Below are positions 24,034 through 32,657 of a stretch of DNA of 58,347 bases, piece after piece. Location of the stretch: assembly GCA_934230325.1 (NCBI GenBank), contig CAKQEP010000011.1:1-58347 (forward strand), read 5' to 3'. A model generated the notes under the pieces. The model was not told where the DNA came from. It saw only the letters and a list, made by a program, of their open reading frames with translations, and did not search any database. Position 1 is the stretch's first letter, and each line of letters opens with the position of its first letter. This DNA is from an uncultured Clostridia bacterium. Lineage in GTDB: Bacteria; Bacillota; Clostridia; Christensenellales; CAG-314. Position numbers and translations under genes: made by a program.

Positions 24034-27000
24034 TTAATCTTGTTTGTCGGGCAGGATAGCCGCCATAGTGTTTGCAGAAGGCGGAAGTTTGCTCGTGTCT
24101 ACTTTAAACTCTATGGAGAAACTAATCGGGAAAGTTATTGCTGCGTCGGGGTTGCCACTCTGAATATCAATCGTCATATAGTAGGTGTGACCTGCTTGTA
24201 CGTAACGTTTTGCTCTCGATATCATATAATCATAAATGTCTTCCCCTTCCTTAGGCAAACCGCTGTAAAGCATTGCCCACGCTCTGTTGCCGCTCGACGC
24301 TATCCCTTCCAACGTTTCGCTCGTAAAAGGAAGTCCGTTTGTGCCGTCGATAAGTTTGCCCGTAGCGGTAACGGTAAAGCAGAAGTAATACGTTCCTTCT
24401 TTGTCGATATTTATGACGGTGGTAGGATCGGATACGTCATAGCAAGTTTCCCAACTAAGTCCGTCCTGTTTACGCTCGTTTTCCCAACGCGCGTACAGCG
24501 TAACTTCGTTGCCTTCGGCATAGTAATAAGGCACTTGTACGAGATTAGTCCACTCGACGCCTTCCTGCGTGCCGTCCTGCAAATACCAACCCCAAAAGAA
24601 ACTGTCTTTTTTGACGGGTTTCTCAAGATTTGTCAATACGACTGCGGTCACTGCCGCAACGTCGTTGCCGCCTTTTGAGTCAAACTTGTAAGTAACTTTG
24701 GCAATGCCGCTATCGTCGATTCTGTCGCTATACTCTGCGCTTGCTTCAAAGAAAATCTCATAGTACGCTATGTATTTGTCGTTTGGTACTTTAATTACCA
24801 GTTGGTTGGCTAAACGATATTCAAAAACGAAGTGTTCTTCGTCCTCAAAGAAGTAAGCGAACAAAATGAAATCGCTAAAGAGATCTTCCCTCACAAGCTC
24901 CAAAGATTCGCCTTTAAACTCGACGATTTTGAGTTTTGCGCACTCGGCAACGGCAGTAATGTCGATGCTCGCGAGAGTCGTGGGGAAGGTTATCGTTTCC
25001 AGATTTTCGCAACCTAATACAGCGTTGGGACCCAACGCTTCCAAACCTTCGTTAAAGGTCAGGCTTTTGAGGTTGTTGGCTCTAAAAAACGCAAGTCGCG
25101 CTACCGTTTTGACCGTTGCGGGCAACGTAAATGTTTCTTCGGTTTTGGGCGCGGGGTAATTTATCAACGTCGTTTTTGCTTTGTTGTACAAAATGCCGTT
25201 TTCTGCCGAATAGTCCAACGTGCAACCTTCTTCTACAATCCATTCCGTCAACTTTTCGCTAAATACGGATTCGTTGGTAAACTCGGTAAGTTTTGCCGTA
25301 ATCGTGAAGGAAGTCAACGCAGTACCGCTGAAGGTATACGCCGGTATTTTTGTCACGTTGTTGCCGTTGGGGTAAACAACGTTGGCAAGCGCAAGGCAAG
25401 AAGCAAACACAGACGACTCTCCCATTATCTGCACGCGCGACCAAACGGACGCTCCGTCCTCGTCAGAAAAGGGAGAACTACCCACCTGAAACTCGGTAAG
25501 CGTGGACGGGAGAGAAACGGTTTTGAGCGCTTGACAATTGCTAAATACGCCGTATTTAAGGCTTGTAATACCTTCGGGGACTGTCACGCTTTCAAGATTA
25601 GCGTTACTTTGAAAAGCGTAATAGTTTATGTCCTTGACGTTTTGCGAAATTACAAATTCCTTGACTTTGCTTGCGGGGGCAAAGTACAACAGCGTGTCGC
25701 CGTCCGTTCCCTTTTGCAAAAAGGCGGAGTCGTCAATAGTGTAGTATTTTGCGTTTGCGTTGTTTCCTACGACTTTAATGGTTTGGTGAAGAGGCTCGCC
25801 AAAACAATAAAAAGCGTCGATTGCGACTTGCTCCAAACTGTCGGGCAACGTGATACTCGTAAGACTGCCGCCGTGCATTACGCCGCCGCCTATGTAGGTG
25901 AGTCCGTCTTTAAAGGTGAGAGTAGTCAGACTTCTCGTCGCTTCAAACGCGCCGTAAGGCATCATGTTGTACTGCTCTCTATCGTTAAGCATCGGATACT
26001 TTGTGTATACGTCGGTGTAACCGTGAATTTCTTTTATCACGCCGTTTATCGTGACGGTTTGGATTCCGCTTTGATAAAAAGTTCCGCAACCGATATAGTC
26101 AAGGTCGGCGTCGATGGTTATGCTCGTGAGAAGGTTGTCGTCGCAAAACAGTCCCGGCGCAATCCAAGTGACTTCCTTGCCGATAGTGCAATTGCTGCCA
26201 ACGACGGGATATATCGCGGTGTAAAGTTTTGTTCCGTCAAGACTTTTGACAAAACCGTCTTCTACCTTAAAGGTTTGGTTGTCTTGCGCGATAACTATGT
26301 TTTGCAAACCGTAAAAACGATAAAATACGTTGAATCCGATATAGTTTATCGTCGAAGGCAGGCGCACTTCGGATACGGAATAGCAACTCGCAAAAGATAT
26401 CGTTTCCAAACGTTCTACGCCTTCTTCGATTTCTAAATCGGTCATTTCTCTCAATTGATAAAAACCGATGGGCTTTATCGTCTTGATAGAGCCGGGAATA
26501 TGAAGTCTTGTGACGTCGAGATAAGTAAACCCTTCTTCCTCTACCGTGTTTACGGGTTTGCCGTCATACTCTTTGGGAAGTACGAGATAGTCGGGTATGG
26601 GGTCGTCGTAATCGTATTTTTTGTCGCCGTTTATGCTTATGGAATAAGATTGACCGTCCTCGTTGAGCGTGAAACTGAAAAATCTGTCGTCAGAGGGCAA
26701 ATAATCGTACGCCGCATAATAGTCAACGTCGGTTTTAATAGCCGAGAATACCGCGTCGTTGCCTTGCTCGTCTTGCCACTTGTCCAGTTCATAACACGCA
26801 TAAGTGTGCGAAACTTCGTCCTTTGTCGGCGCAATTACGTCGCTGCCGTAAGGTACTTGCTTTGTGAGATTGTCTACTATCCCCGTGTCGTCAAAAAAGC
26901 GTACCGTTACCGTTTTGTACTCCCACGTGGCTACCAAAACTACGTTGTCGGCGTCGCTTACGACATAGTTGCTGCCTGCCGCTACCGTCTTGCTGCCGTC

Positions 27001-27423
27001 AGACCAACCTAAAAATACGTATCCCACTCTCGTAGGCTCTGCCGCAACGGTAAACGTTCCGTTGTAGTTTACGCCGTTTTGCGTGGGCGCGGCGGGCATA
27101 TCTGCCTCTTTGTACCCTAAATCGTACGTGACGGTGTAGGTCAACGACGTGAACTTTGCCGTGAGCGTCAGGTCTTTGGTGATAGCCGTCGCAAAGTCAA
27201 ACTTTGTTTCTCCGTCGTACCAACCGTCAAAACGTACACCTTCGCTTGTAGTTACGTTTGCGGCATAGGTTGTTTTGCCGTCTTCTACGGTGACTGTTGC
27301 CACCGTTTCCTCGCCGTTTTTAAATGTAACAGTGTAGTACGTTGTCTTTGCGCAAGAAGCAAAACACAACGTCAACACTACCGCCGCCAAAACGACAATC
27401 AAGAGTTTTGTGAGTTTTTTCAT
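24034..27423 (-). CDS. BspA-type leucine-rich-repeat surface lipoprotein
   Basis: The 1129-residue protein has a lipoprotein signal peptide ending at FASC (Cys24). Residues about 28-245 hold InlB/Flg_new-type beta-grasp repeats, with units such as FDGWYDGETKFDFATAITKD and VFLGWSDGSKTV. Residues about 270-890 are Treponema-type LRR_5 repeats, recognisable by F-x-C-x-x-L-x-x-V-x-x-P steps (FSNCQALKTVSLPSTLTEF). A further InlB-like unit (WGWYLQDGT) and a C-terminal domain follow. Such proteins sit on the cell surface and bind host or bacterial ligands in known cases. It has its own TTGACA promoter, is divergent from a MarR regulator, and has a terminator. The actual ligand is unknown. Confidence 0.93.
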   Translation of the reverse strand: MKKLTKLLIVVLAAVVLTLCFASCAKTTYYTVTFKNGEETVATVTVEDGKTTYAANVTTSEGVRFDGWYDGETKFDFATAITKDLTLTAKFTSLTYTVTYDLGYKEADMPAAPTQNGVNYNGTFTVAAEPTRVGYVFLGWSDGSKTVAAGSNYVVSDADNVVLVATWEYKTVTVRFFDDTGIVDNLTKQVPYGSDVIAPTKDEVSHTYACYELDKWQDEQGNDAVFSAIKTDVDYYAAYDYLPSDDRFFSFTLNEDGQSYSISINGDKKYDYDDPIPDYLVLPKEYDGKPVNTVEEEGFTYLDVTRLHIPGSIKTIKPIGFYQLREMTDLEIEEGVERLETISFASCYSVSEVRLPSTINYIGFNVFYRFYGLQNIVIAQDNQTFKVEDGFVKSLDGTKLYTAIYPVVGSNCTIGKEVTWIAPGLFCDDNLLTSITIDADLDYIGCGTFYQSGIQTVTINGVIKEIHGYTDVYTKYPMLNDREQYNMMPYGAFEATRSLTTLTFKDGLTYIGGGVMHGGSLTSITLPDSLEQVAIDAFYCFGEPLHQTIKVVGNNANAKYYTIDDSAFLQKGTDGDTLLYFAPASKVKEFVISQNVKDINYYAFQSNANLESVTVPEGITSLKYGVFSNCQALKTVSLPSTLTEFQVGSSPFSDEDGASVWSRVQIMGESSVFASCLALANVVYPNGNNVTKIPAYTFSGTALTSFTITAKLTEFTNESVFSEKLTEWIVEEGCTLDYSAENGILYNKAKTTLINYPAPKTEETFTLPATVKTVARLAFFRANNLKSLTFNEGLEALGPNAVLGCENLETITFPTTLASIDITAVAECAKLKIVEFKGESLELVREDLFSDFILFAYFFEDEEHFVFEYRLANQLVIKVPNDKYIAYYEIFFEASAEYSDRIDDSGIAKVTYKFDSKGGNDVAAVTAVVLTNLEKPVKKDSFFWGWYLQDGTQEGVEWTNLVQVPYYYAEGNEVTLYARWENERKQDGLSWETCYDVSDPTTVINIDKEGTYYFCFTVTATGKLIDGTNGLPFTSETLEGIASSGNRAWAMLYSGLPKEGEDIYDYMISRAKRYVQAGHTYYMTIDIQSGNPDAAITFPISFSIEFKVDTSKLPPSANTMAAILPDKQD

Positions 27424-27498
27424 CAGATTGTACCTCCGTACTAAAAAATTTTATAAAAGGTATCAAAAATGTTTTTATTTTAAAACCTTTCTAAAATG

Positions 27499-27527
27499 AT
27501 AATATTATAAAATAAAATATTTGTCAA
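27499..27527 (-). promoter_or_regulatory. Promoter of the LRR lipoprotein gene
   Basis: Minus-strand TTGACA (27527-27522) and TATTAT (27504-27499) with a 17-bp spacer, about 75 bp before the start codon and back-to-back with the marR promoter. Confidence 0.8.
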
Positions 27528-27536
27528 GTATATTGA

Positions 27537-27565
27537 TTGACTTTTATTGTGAAATATGTTAATTT
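27537..27565 (+). promoter_or_regulatory. Probable promoter of the MarR-type gene
   Basis: TTGACT (27537-27542) and TAATTT (27560-27565) with a 17-bp spacer. Its -35 is only 9 bp from the -35 of the divergent LRR lipoprotein promoter. Confidence 0.5.
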
Positions 27566-27581
27566 CATTTATAGAGAGAGT

Positions 27582-27596
27582 AACGGACTTTCCGTT
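27582..27596. promoter_or_regulatory. Palindromic operator candidate
   Basis: AACGGA-CTT-TCCGTT is a 15-bp perfect dyad just downstream of the marR promoter, in the position expected for autorepression by the encoded MarR protein. Confidence 0.5.
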
Positions 27597-27722
27597 GGGC
27601 GATATATATATTGCAAGTTTAACAAACGCTCCTTGCCGTGACGCTTTGGATTGTTTTAAAACAAAAAAACCGCAAAAATTGACTAAAAATATCAACAACC
27701 ATATATATAAGGAAGTTTAAAA

Positions 27723-28325
27723 ATGAAAGACGCCATAGATTTAAACACAAAGTTCAAACGACGCGTGATTGACGGCGCAGACGCTTTAGAGTTTGCCATA
27801 AACGACAAGATATACTGCATTGAGCAGCCGACAAACAAAAACTCGGGGTATATTCTGCTGTATTTGTTTAATGTTCTTATGGCTTTTTACCGCGCCAACA
27901 TAGTTATGACGGAAACGGGGTTGTTGCCTTCTTCAAACACTCTCACTCCGCAAGAAAGGTCTGCAATGGTAAAAATTTACGATTTGCGGCAAAGCACTAT
28001 GGGGCAGGTGGCAAAATGTTGCAACTACACGCCGAGCAAAACGACTCGTTTTGTAGATACTCTTATCAAAAAAGGGTTGGTGCAAAGAGATTTTGACCCG
28101 CTCAACCGCAGAATCATACTCGTTTCCCCCACTCAAAAAGGTATCGATTTGGTAGAAGCAGACAACGCCTACGTTCAAAACCACTTTTTAAACTTGATTA
28201 AAGACATATCGGAAACCGAGCGCGCGGAATTGCTTGACCACTATCTCGCAATAATATCCATCTACAAAAAGTATTGCAATCTTGCCGTCGTTCCCGACGA
28301 ATTTAAAGAAACTTACAAAATCTGA
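27723..28325 (+). CDS. MarR family transcriptional regulator
   Basis: The 200-residue protein has a winged helix-turn-helix at about residues 78-140, with MGQVAKCCNYTPSKTTRFVDTLIKKG as recognition region and DPLNRRIILVSPTQKG as the wing, flanked by long helices for dimerisation. It has an N-terminal extension of about 35 residues relative to typical MarR proteins (140-160). It lies divergent from the LRR lipoprotein with overlapping control region, so it probably regulates itself and perhaps that gene. AAGGAAG lies upstream of the ATG. A perfect-palindrome terminator follows. Confidence 0.9.
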   Translation: MKDAIDLNTKFKRRVIDGADALEFAINDKIYCIEQPTNKNSGYILLYLFNVLMAFYRANIVMTETGLLPSSNTLTPQERSAMVKIYDLRQSTMGQVAKCCNYTPSKTTRFVDTLIKKGLVQRDFDPLNRRIILVSPTQKGIDLVEADNAYVQNHFLNLIKDISETERAELLDHYLAIISIYKKYCNLAVVPDEFKETYKI

Positions 28326-28340
28326 CAACTCAAAAAAATC

Positions 28341-28373
28341 AAGGCGATACAAACGCGTTTGTATCGCCTTTTT
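28341..28373 (+). terminator. Terminator after the MarR-type gene
   Basis: AAGGCGATACAAACG and its exact complement (28341-28370) form a 30-bp perfect palindrome followed by TTT, 16 bp after the stop codon. Confidence 0.85.
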
Positions 28374-28428
28374 GACTATTGTTTTTTCCGCTTTTTGACC
28401 TTGTTTTTAGTTAACGTGTTGCGATTTT

Positions 28429-29130
28429 TTATTCAAACAGTTCTATACTTACGTAATGTTTGCCGTCTTTGTCGGAAAAAGTGAGTTTTATCGCGTAGCC
28501 TTCCGAAAGTCTCCTTTTTTTACCTAAAGCGGCTTTGGACCATACCGCTTTGTTTTCTTTGTCGATTTTACAGTAAGTTTCGCCTATTTTGCTATAGAAT
28601 TCGTAATAAAATCCCCAGTCGTGTTTGACTTCTATCGGATTTGGATTGTCGCGCAAAAAAACAAAACCTTCCGCGAAAGAGTCGTGCCAAGCGTTGAAAA
28701 ACGGAAAATAATATATTTCCGGTTTGTCGCCTTTGCCTATGTATCGACCATAATCGCCATAAACATGGTATTTGTTTTTTGCCTCCACTTTTTCGACAGA
28801 ATAAAAATTGCCGTCCTCAAAAAATATTAAGATTTTTCTGCCATACTTGTTGGCTTCGGTGCGCCACAAGTTGTTGTTGCCGACTATTTTTTTTTCAAAA
28901 TCGTTGCCGTCAGACACTTTTATCACATAATCAATCTTGTTGCGCGACGATCTTTTGTGATTATACTTTCCAAAATTGTGCGCTATCGGAAAATGTTTGT
29001 CTTCATAAACGCTTTGCCAACTTGGGACAATAATGTCCATTGTGTGCCACGCACAGCCTACAAGACAAAAGGCAACAAGACATAATGCAACAATTGACAA
29101 TATTACTTTTTTCATAATTACTTTTTTCAT
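28429..29130 (-). CDS. Predicted lipoprotein of unknown function
   Basis: The 233-residue protein begins with a lipoprotein signal peptide (hydrophobic 8-24) ending in the lipobox LVGC, with Cys26 as lipidation site. The mature part is rich in Lys, Tyr and Phe and ends in a beta-rich segment (YAIKLTFSDKDGKHYVSIELFE). No family is recognised. The first Met is preferred because AGGAGG lies 5 nt upstream; a second in-frame Met at residue 6 arises from a 15-bp near-perfect tandem duplication of the start (ATGAAAAAAGTAATT twice). It is flanked by terminators on both sides and is probably transcribed alone. Confidence 0.75.
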   Translation of the reverse strand: MKKVIMKKVILSIVALCLVAFCLVGCAWHTMDIIVPSWQSVYEDKHFPIAHNFGKYNHKRSSRNKIDYVIKVSDGNDFEKKIVGNNNLWRTEANKYGRKILIFFEDGNFYSVEKVEAKNKYHVYGDYGRYIGKGDKPEIYYFPFFNAWHDSFAEGFVFLRDNPNPIEVKHDWGFYYEFYSKIGETYCKIDKENKAVWSKAALGKKRRLSEGYAIKLTFSDKDGKHYVSIELFE

Positions 29131-29306
29131 ACAATCCTCCTTTATTTATAGATATTTTCACCATAATTATCGAAGCAAAAAGAGTAAGATAGTCGAATAT
29201 CAACCCATTATCAATATACATTATAAAAAATTACGTGTCAAGTAAATAACAAAAATTTTATTAACAAATCAGAAAAAATTCATTTATTGCTTTGAAAAGA
29301 AACAAT

Positions 29307-29337
29307 AAATCCGCAGAAAAATCATCTCTGCGGATTT
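29307..29337 (-). terminator. Terminator of the gcv operon
   Basis: An 11-bp stem AAATCCGCAGA / TCTGCGGATTT (29307-29317 with 29327-29337) lies 65 bp past the gcvPB stop and is followed by T-rich sequence on the minus strand. Confidence 0.6.
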
Positions 29338-29402
29338 GTTTTGGTCGTTTGTTTGGTTTTAAACTTTTTTACTTTGTTTTGAATATGCCTTGTCAAGTTG
29401 AG

Positions 29403-30818
29403 TTAAAAGGCGTATTTAAGGACGGGTTGGCGAGCGGCGCGAACTTCGTCCACTCTGCCTATGACGGTAGTGTGAGGGCTGTCGTGCAACGCTTGCGGAT
29501 TTTGTTTTGCTTCCTTGAGTATGGTGAGCATTACTTCCGCCGCGTGATCCAAAGTTTCCTTCGTTTCCGTTTCCGTCGGCTCAAACATAAGCGCTTCGTG
29601 TACGATGAGCGGGAAGTACATCGTCGGCGGGTGGATACCCCAGTCCAACATTGCTTTTGCCACGTCCATAGCGGCAACGCCCGTTTCGTCCTTTAAACCT
29701 TGCAACGTAAGCACAAATTCGTGCATACAAATGCGGTCGTAAGCGACTTGGTAATCGTTTTTGAGGCAGGCAAGCAAGTAGTTTGCGTTGAGAACGGCTT
29801 TTTGAGCGGCGTCCTTTATGCCTTGTCTACCCAACGTTTTGATGTACGCCGCGCCCTTTACCAACACCGAGAAGTTGCCGTAAAAAGTTTTGACTTTGCC
29901 GATACTCTTTTTGGGATTGTACCCTTTAGGCAACGTCCCGAATACGGGTACGGGGAGAAAACTTGCCAAAAACTGTTTGCAACCTACGGGGCCCGCTCCG
30001 GGACCGCCGCCGCCGTGCGGTGTAGAAAAGGTTTTGTGGATATTGAGGTGCATACAGTCAAAACCCATATCGCCGGGACGTACTACGCCCATAACGGCGT
30101 TGAGGTTTGCGCCGTCATAGTAGCACAAGCCGCCCGCTTTGTGGATAATTTCGGTTATTTTCAAAATGTTTTTGTCAAACAAGCCCAACGTGTTGGGGTT
30201 GGTGAGCATAAGTCCCGCCGTATCCTTGCCGACTACTTTTTTGAGTTCTTCTACGTCGACGCCGCCTTCTTGGTTGCTTTTGACGCTGACAATTTCAAAT
30301 CCGCACATATGCGCGCTGGCGGGGTTTGTTCCGTGTGCGCTATCGGGAACGATAATCTTTTTGCGGGCAAAGTCTTTGCGGCTTTCGTGGTACGCCTTTA
30401 TTAGCATTATCCCCGTAAACTCGCCGTGCGCGCCCGCCGCAGGTTGAAGCGTCATAGCGTCCATACCCGTGATTGCGCAAAGGTCGTCGCTCAATTCGTC
30501 AAGAAGTTTTTTGCAACCGACCGTCGTTTTTGCCTCTTGCAACGGGTGAATCCGCGTGAACCCTTCCAAAGCGGCTACTGCCTCGTTTAAGCGGGGGTTG
30601 TACTTCATAGTGCAACTGCCGAGAGGGTAAAAACCGTTGTCTACGCCGTGCGCTTTGCGAGAAAGTTCTGTATAGTGGCGAATAAGGTCGATTTCCGACA
30701 CTTCGGGAAGGCGAGCGGGGTTTAAGCGCTTTTCTGCCTTGAGGTTGTATTTTGGAACGTCCAACTCGTCTAAAGTGACGGCTGTCCTGCCCTTTACCGA
30801 TTTTTCAAAAATCAACAT
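29403..30818 (-). CDS. gcvPB: Glycine dehydrogenase (decarboxylating) subunit 2
   Basis: The 471-residue C-terminal half of the split P-protein decarboxylates glycine and passes the aminomethyl group to lipoyl-GcvH. The PLP lysine is Lys262 in LNIHKTFSTPHGGGGPG, the canonical motif; GSCTMKYNPR near residue 67 is also typical of this subunit. Length is normal for GcvPB. It begins 1 bp after gcvPA and is the last gene of the gcvT-gcvH-gcvPA-gcvPB operon. Confidence 0.97.
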   Translation of the reverse strand: MLIFEKSVKGRTAVTLDELDVPKYNLKAEKRLNPARLPEVSEIDLIRHYTELSRKAHGVDNGFYPLGSCTMKYNPRLNEAVAALEGFTRIHPLQEAKTTVGCKKLLDELSDDLCAITGMDAMTLQPAAGAHGEFTGIMLIKAYHESRKDFARKKIIVPDSAHGTNPASAHMCGFEIVSVKSNQEGGVDVEELKKVVGKDTAGLMLTNPNTLGLFDKNILKITEIIHKAGGLCYYDGANLNAVMGVVRPGDMGFDCMHLNIHKTFSTPHGGGGPGAGPVGCKQFLASFLPVPVFGTLPKGYNPKKSIGKVKTFYGNFSVLVKGAAYIKTLGRQGIKDAAQKAVLNANYLLACLKNDYQVAYDRICMHEFVLTLQGLKDETGVAAMDVAKAMLDWGIHPPTMYFPLIVHEALMFEPTETETKETLDHAAEVMLTILKEAKQNPQALHDSPHTTVIGRVDEVRAARQPVLKYAF

Positions 30819-30819
30819 A

Positions 30820-32130
30820 TTATTTTACCTCCTTAAAAGCGTCTACGACGGCGTCGAGAGTCGCTTTGTCGGCTTTTTCCGTCACGCACCAAATGCTGTC
30901 GGTGGCGTTGAGTTTGCAACCGCCCAAAATACCCGCTTTGTCGAGTTTTTTGACGACGGCGGCGGTGTATTTGTTTGTTTCTATGGTAAACTCGTTGAAA
31001 AACTCGCCTTTGTATTTGAGTTTAACTCCGTCTATCTTGCAAAGTTGACTCGCAAGGTAATGCGCTTTGCTTACGCACGCGTCGGCTACCTGCTCCATTC
31101 CCGTTTTGCCCATTGCGGCAAGATATATTACCGCCGTAGTTGCGCACAACGCTTGGTTGCTGCAAATGCTGGACAGAGCCTTTTCTCTCCTGATGTGCTG
31201 TTCTCTTGCCTGCATCGTGAGAACGTACGCCGTTTTGCCGTTTTTGTCCACCGTTTCGCCAACGACGCGACCGGGCATTCTTCTGCTCATCTTGTTGTCG
31301 CAAGTGAGAATACCGAGATACGCTCCGCCATAACTCAAAGGCATACCGAGTGGTTGACCTTCCGCAACTGCAACGTCTGCGCCGCACTCTTTGGGCGTCG
31401 CAAGTACCGTTGCTGCGATAGGATTGAATACGTAAACAAACTTTGCGCCCTTATCGTGCGCGAGTTGACCTATCTTTTTCATGTCCTCGATAAGACCAAA
31501 ATAGTTTGGGCATTGCGCTATTACGCAAGCGGTGTCGTCGTCAATGGCGTTTTCCAACGCTTTTAAGTCCACAAGACCGTTTTGCGGCGCGATTTCTACT
31601 ATTTGTCTGTCCCCCGCATAACAATAAGTCTTTGCAACCTGAACGGTTTGCGGGTTTACCGCACCTACTATTATCGCCTTGTTTTTGCGTTCTGCGCACA
31701 TCGTGATTGCTTCGCCTACGGCAGTGCCAACGTCGTAAACGCTGGCGTTGGATACGTCCATTCCGCTCAACTCGCACATAAGCGTCTGATACTCAAATAT
31801 GCACTGAAGTACGCCTTGAGATATTTCCGGCTGGTACGGGGTGTAAGCGGTGACAAATTCGCTGCGGTTTACTAATGCGGGAACGCAAGCGGGTATGTAG
31901 TGGTCGTACGCGCCGCAACCGCGCAAAATCGTGTCGTAAACTTTGTTTTGCGACGCAAGGACTTTAAAATCTTTTTCCACCTGCATCTGACTTTTGCCGT
32001 CTGCGATGGGCAAATCCTTTAATATCAACTGTTTGGGAGCGTCGACGTAAAGGTCGTCAAGACTTTTTACGCCTATTTTGGCAAGCATTGCCTCGACGTC
32101 CTCTTTTGTGTGAGGTGTATAAATGCTCAT
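30820..32130 (-). CDS. gcvPA: Glycine dehydrogenase (decarboxylating) subunit 1
   Basis: The 436-residue N-terminal half of the split P-protein partners GcvPB. It starts MSIYTPHTKEDVEAML at 32130, supported by AAGGAG six nt upstream; the frame is open 48 nt further but without an SD. Typical features are YIPACVPALVNRSEF (about residue 80), AYTPYQPEISQGVLQ and the later AGRPGRVVGE-like PGRVVGETVDK. This subunit lacks the PLP lysine, as expected. A structured 94-bp spacer separates it from gcvH. Confidence 0.96.
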   Translation of the reverse strand: MSIYTPHTKEDVEAMLAKIGVKSLDDLYVDAPKQLILKDLPIADGKSQMQVEKDFKVLASQNKVYDTILRGCGAYDHYIPACVPALVNRSEFVTAYTPYQPEISQGVLQCIFEYQTLMCELSGMDVSNASVYDVGTAVGEAITMCAERKNKAIIVGAVNPQTVQVAKTYCYAGDRQIVEIAPQNGLVDLKALENAIDDDTACVIAQCPNYFGLIEDMKKIGQLAHDKGAKFVYVFNPIAATVLATPKECGADVAVAEGQPLGMPLSYGGAYLGILTCDNKMSRRMPGRVVGETVDKNGKTAYVLTMQAREQHIRREKALSSICSNQALCATTAVIYLAAMGKTGMEQVADACVSKAHYLASQLCKIDGVKLKYKGEFFNEFTIETNKYTAAVVKKLDKAGILGGCKLNATDSIWCVTEKADKATLDAVVDAFKEVK

Positions 32131-32155
32131 AATTCTCCTTTTGGTTTTTAAGTCA

Positions 32156-32200
32156 ATCGGGAGAAAACCCGTCCGCAAAAGCGTTCCGTCCCCTCCCGAT
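32156..32200 (-). other. Intercistronic hairpin between gcvH and gcvPA
   Basis: ATCGGGAG (32156-32163) pairs with CTCCCGAT (32193-32200), with an inner CGC-TTTT-GCG hairpin. It precedes the gcvPA SD by about 16 nt. It could be an RNA-processing or stability element. The same stem is followed by a T-run only on the plus strand. Confidence 0.5.
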
Positions 32201-32224
32201 GATTTTTTTGTTTTAAGTTATCGC

Positions 32225-32584
32225 TTATTGCTTGCAAAACTCTTTGTATTGCTCTTCCGTCATGAGTTCGCCTTTGCCTGTCAACTCGACTTCTATAATC
32301 CAAGCGTCGTAAGGAGCGTTGTTTATCATTTCCGGAGCGCCTTCCAACTCGTCGTTGACTGCGGTGATTGTGCCGGAAACGGGAGAGATAACTTCGCTGA
32401 CCGCTTTAACGGATTCTACGTCGGTGAAAGCAGTTTCTATCTCTACCTTCGCGCCTACTTCGGGAAGGTTGACGTATACGATGTCGCCTAATTCGTGTTG
32501 CGCGTAGTCGCTAAGACCTACTTTCGCTTTGTTGCCGTCGATTTTTACCCATTCGTGGGATTTGCTGAAAAGTAAATTTTCCAT
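32225..32584 (-). CDS. gcvH: Glycine cleavage system H protein
   Basis: The 119-residue lipoyl carrier shuttles the aminomethyl intermediate between P and T proteins. The lipoylation site is Lys60 in DVESVKAVSE, and HEWVKIDG near residue 10 is also typical. Length is standard, and the beta-rich hybrid motif is complete. It sits between gcvT and gcvPA in the operon. Confidence 0.97.
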   Translation of the reverse strand: MENLLFSKSHEWVKIDGNKAKVGLSDYAQHELGDIVYVNLPEVGAKVEIETAFTDVESVKAVSEVISPVSGTITAVNDELEGAPEMINNAPYDAWIIEVELTGKGELMTEEQYKEFCKQ

Positions 32585-32657
32585 ATTAAAACTCCTGTTT
32601 TTAGATTATTTTTTTGTCGTCATAACGTCGTTTTGCTTTTTTTGACGCGGCGTTACG

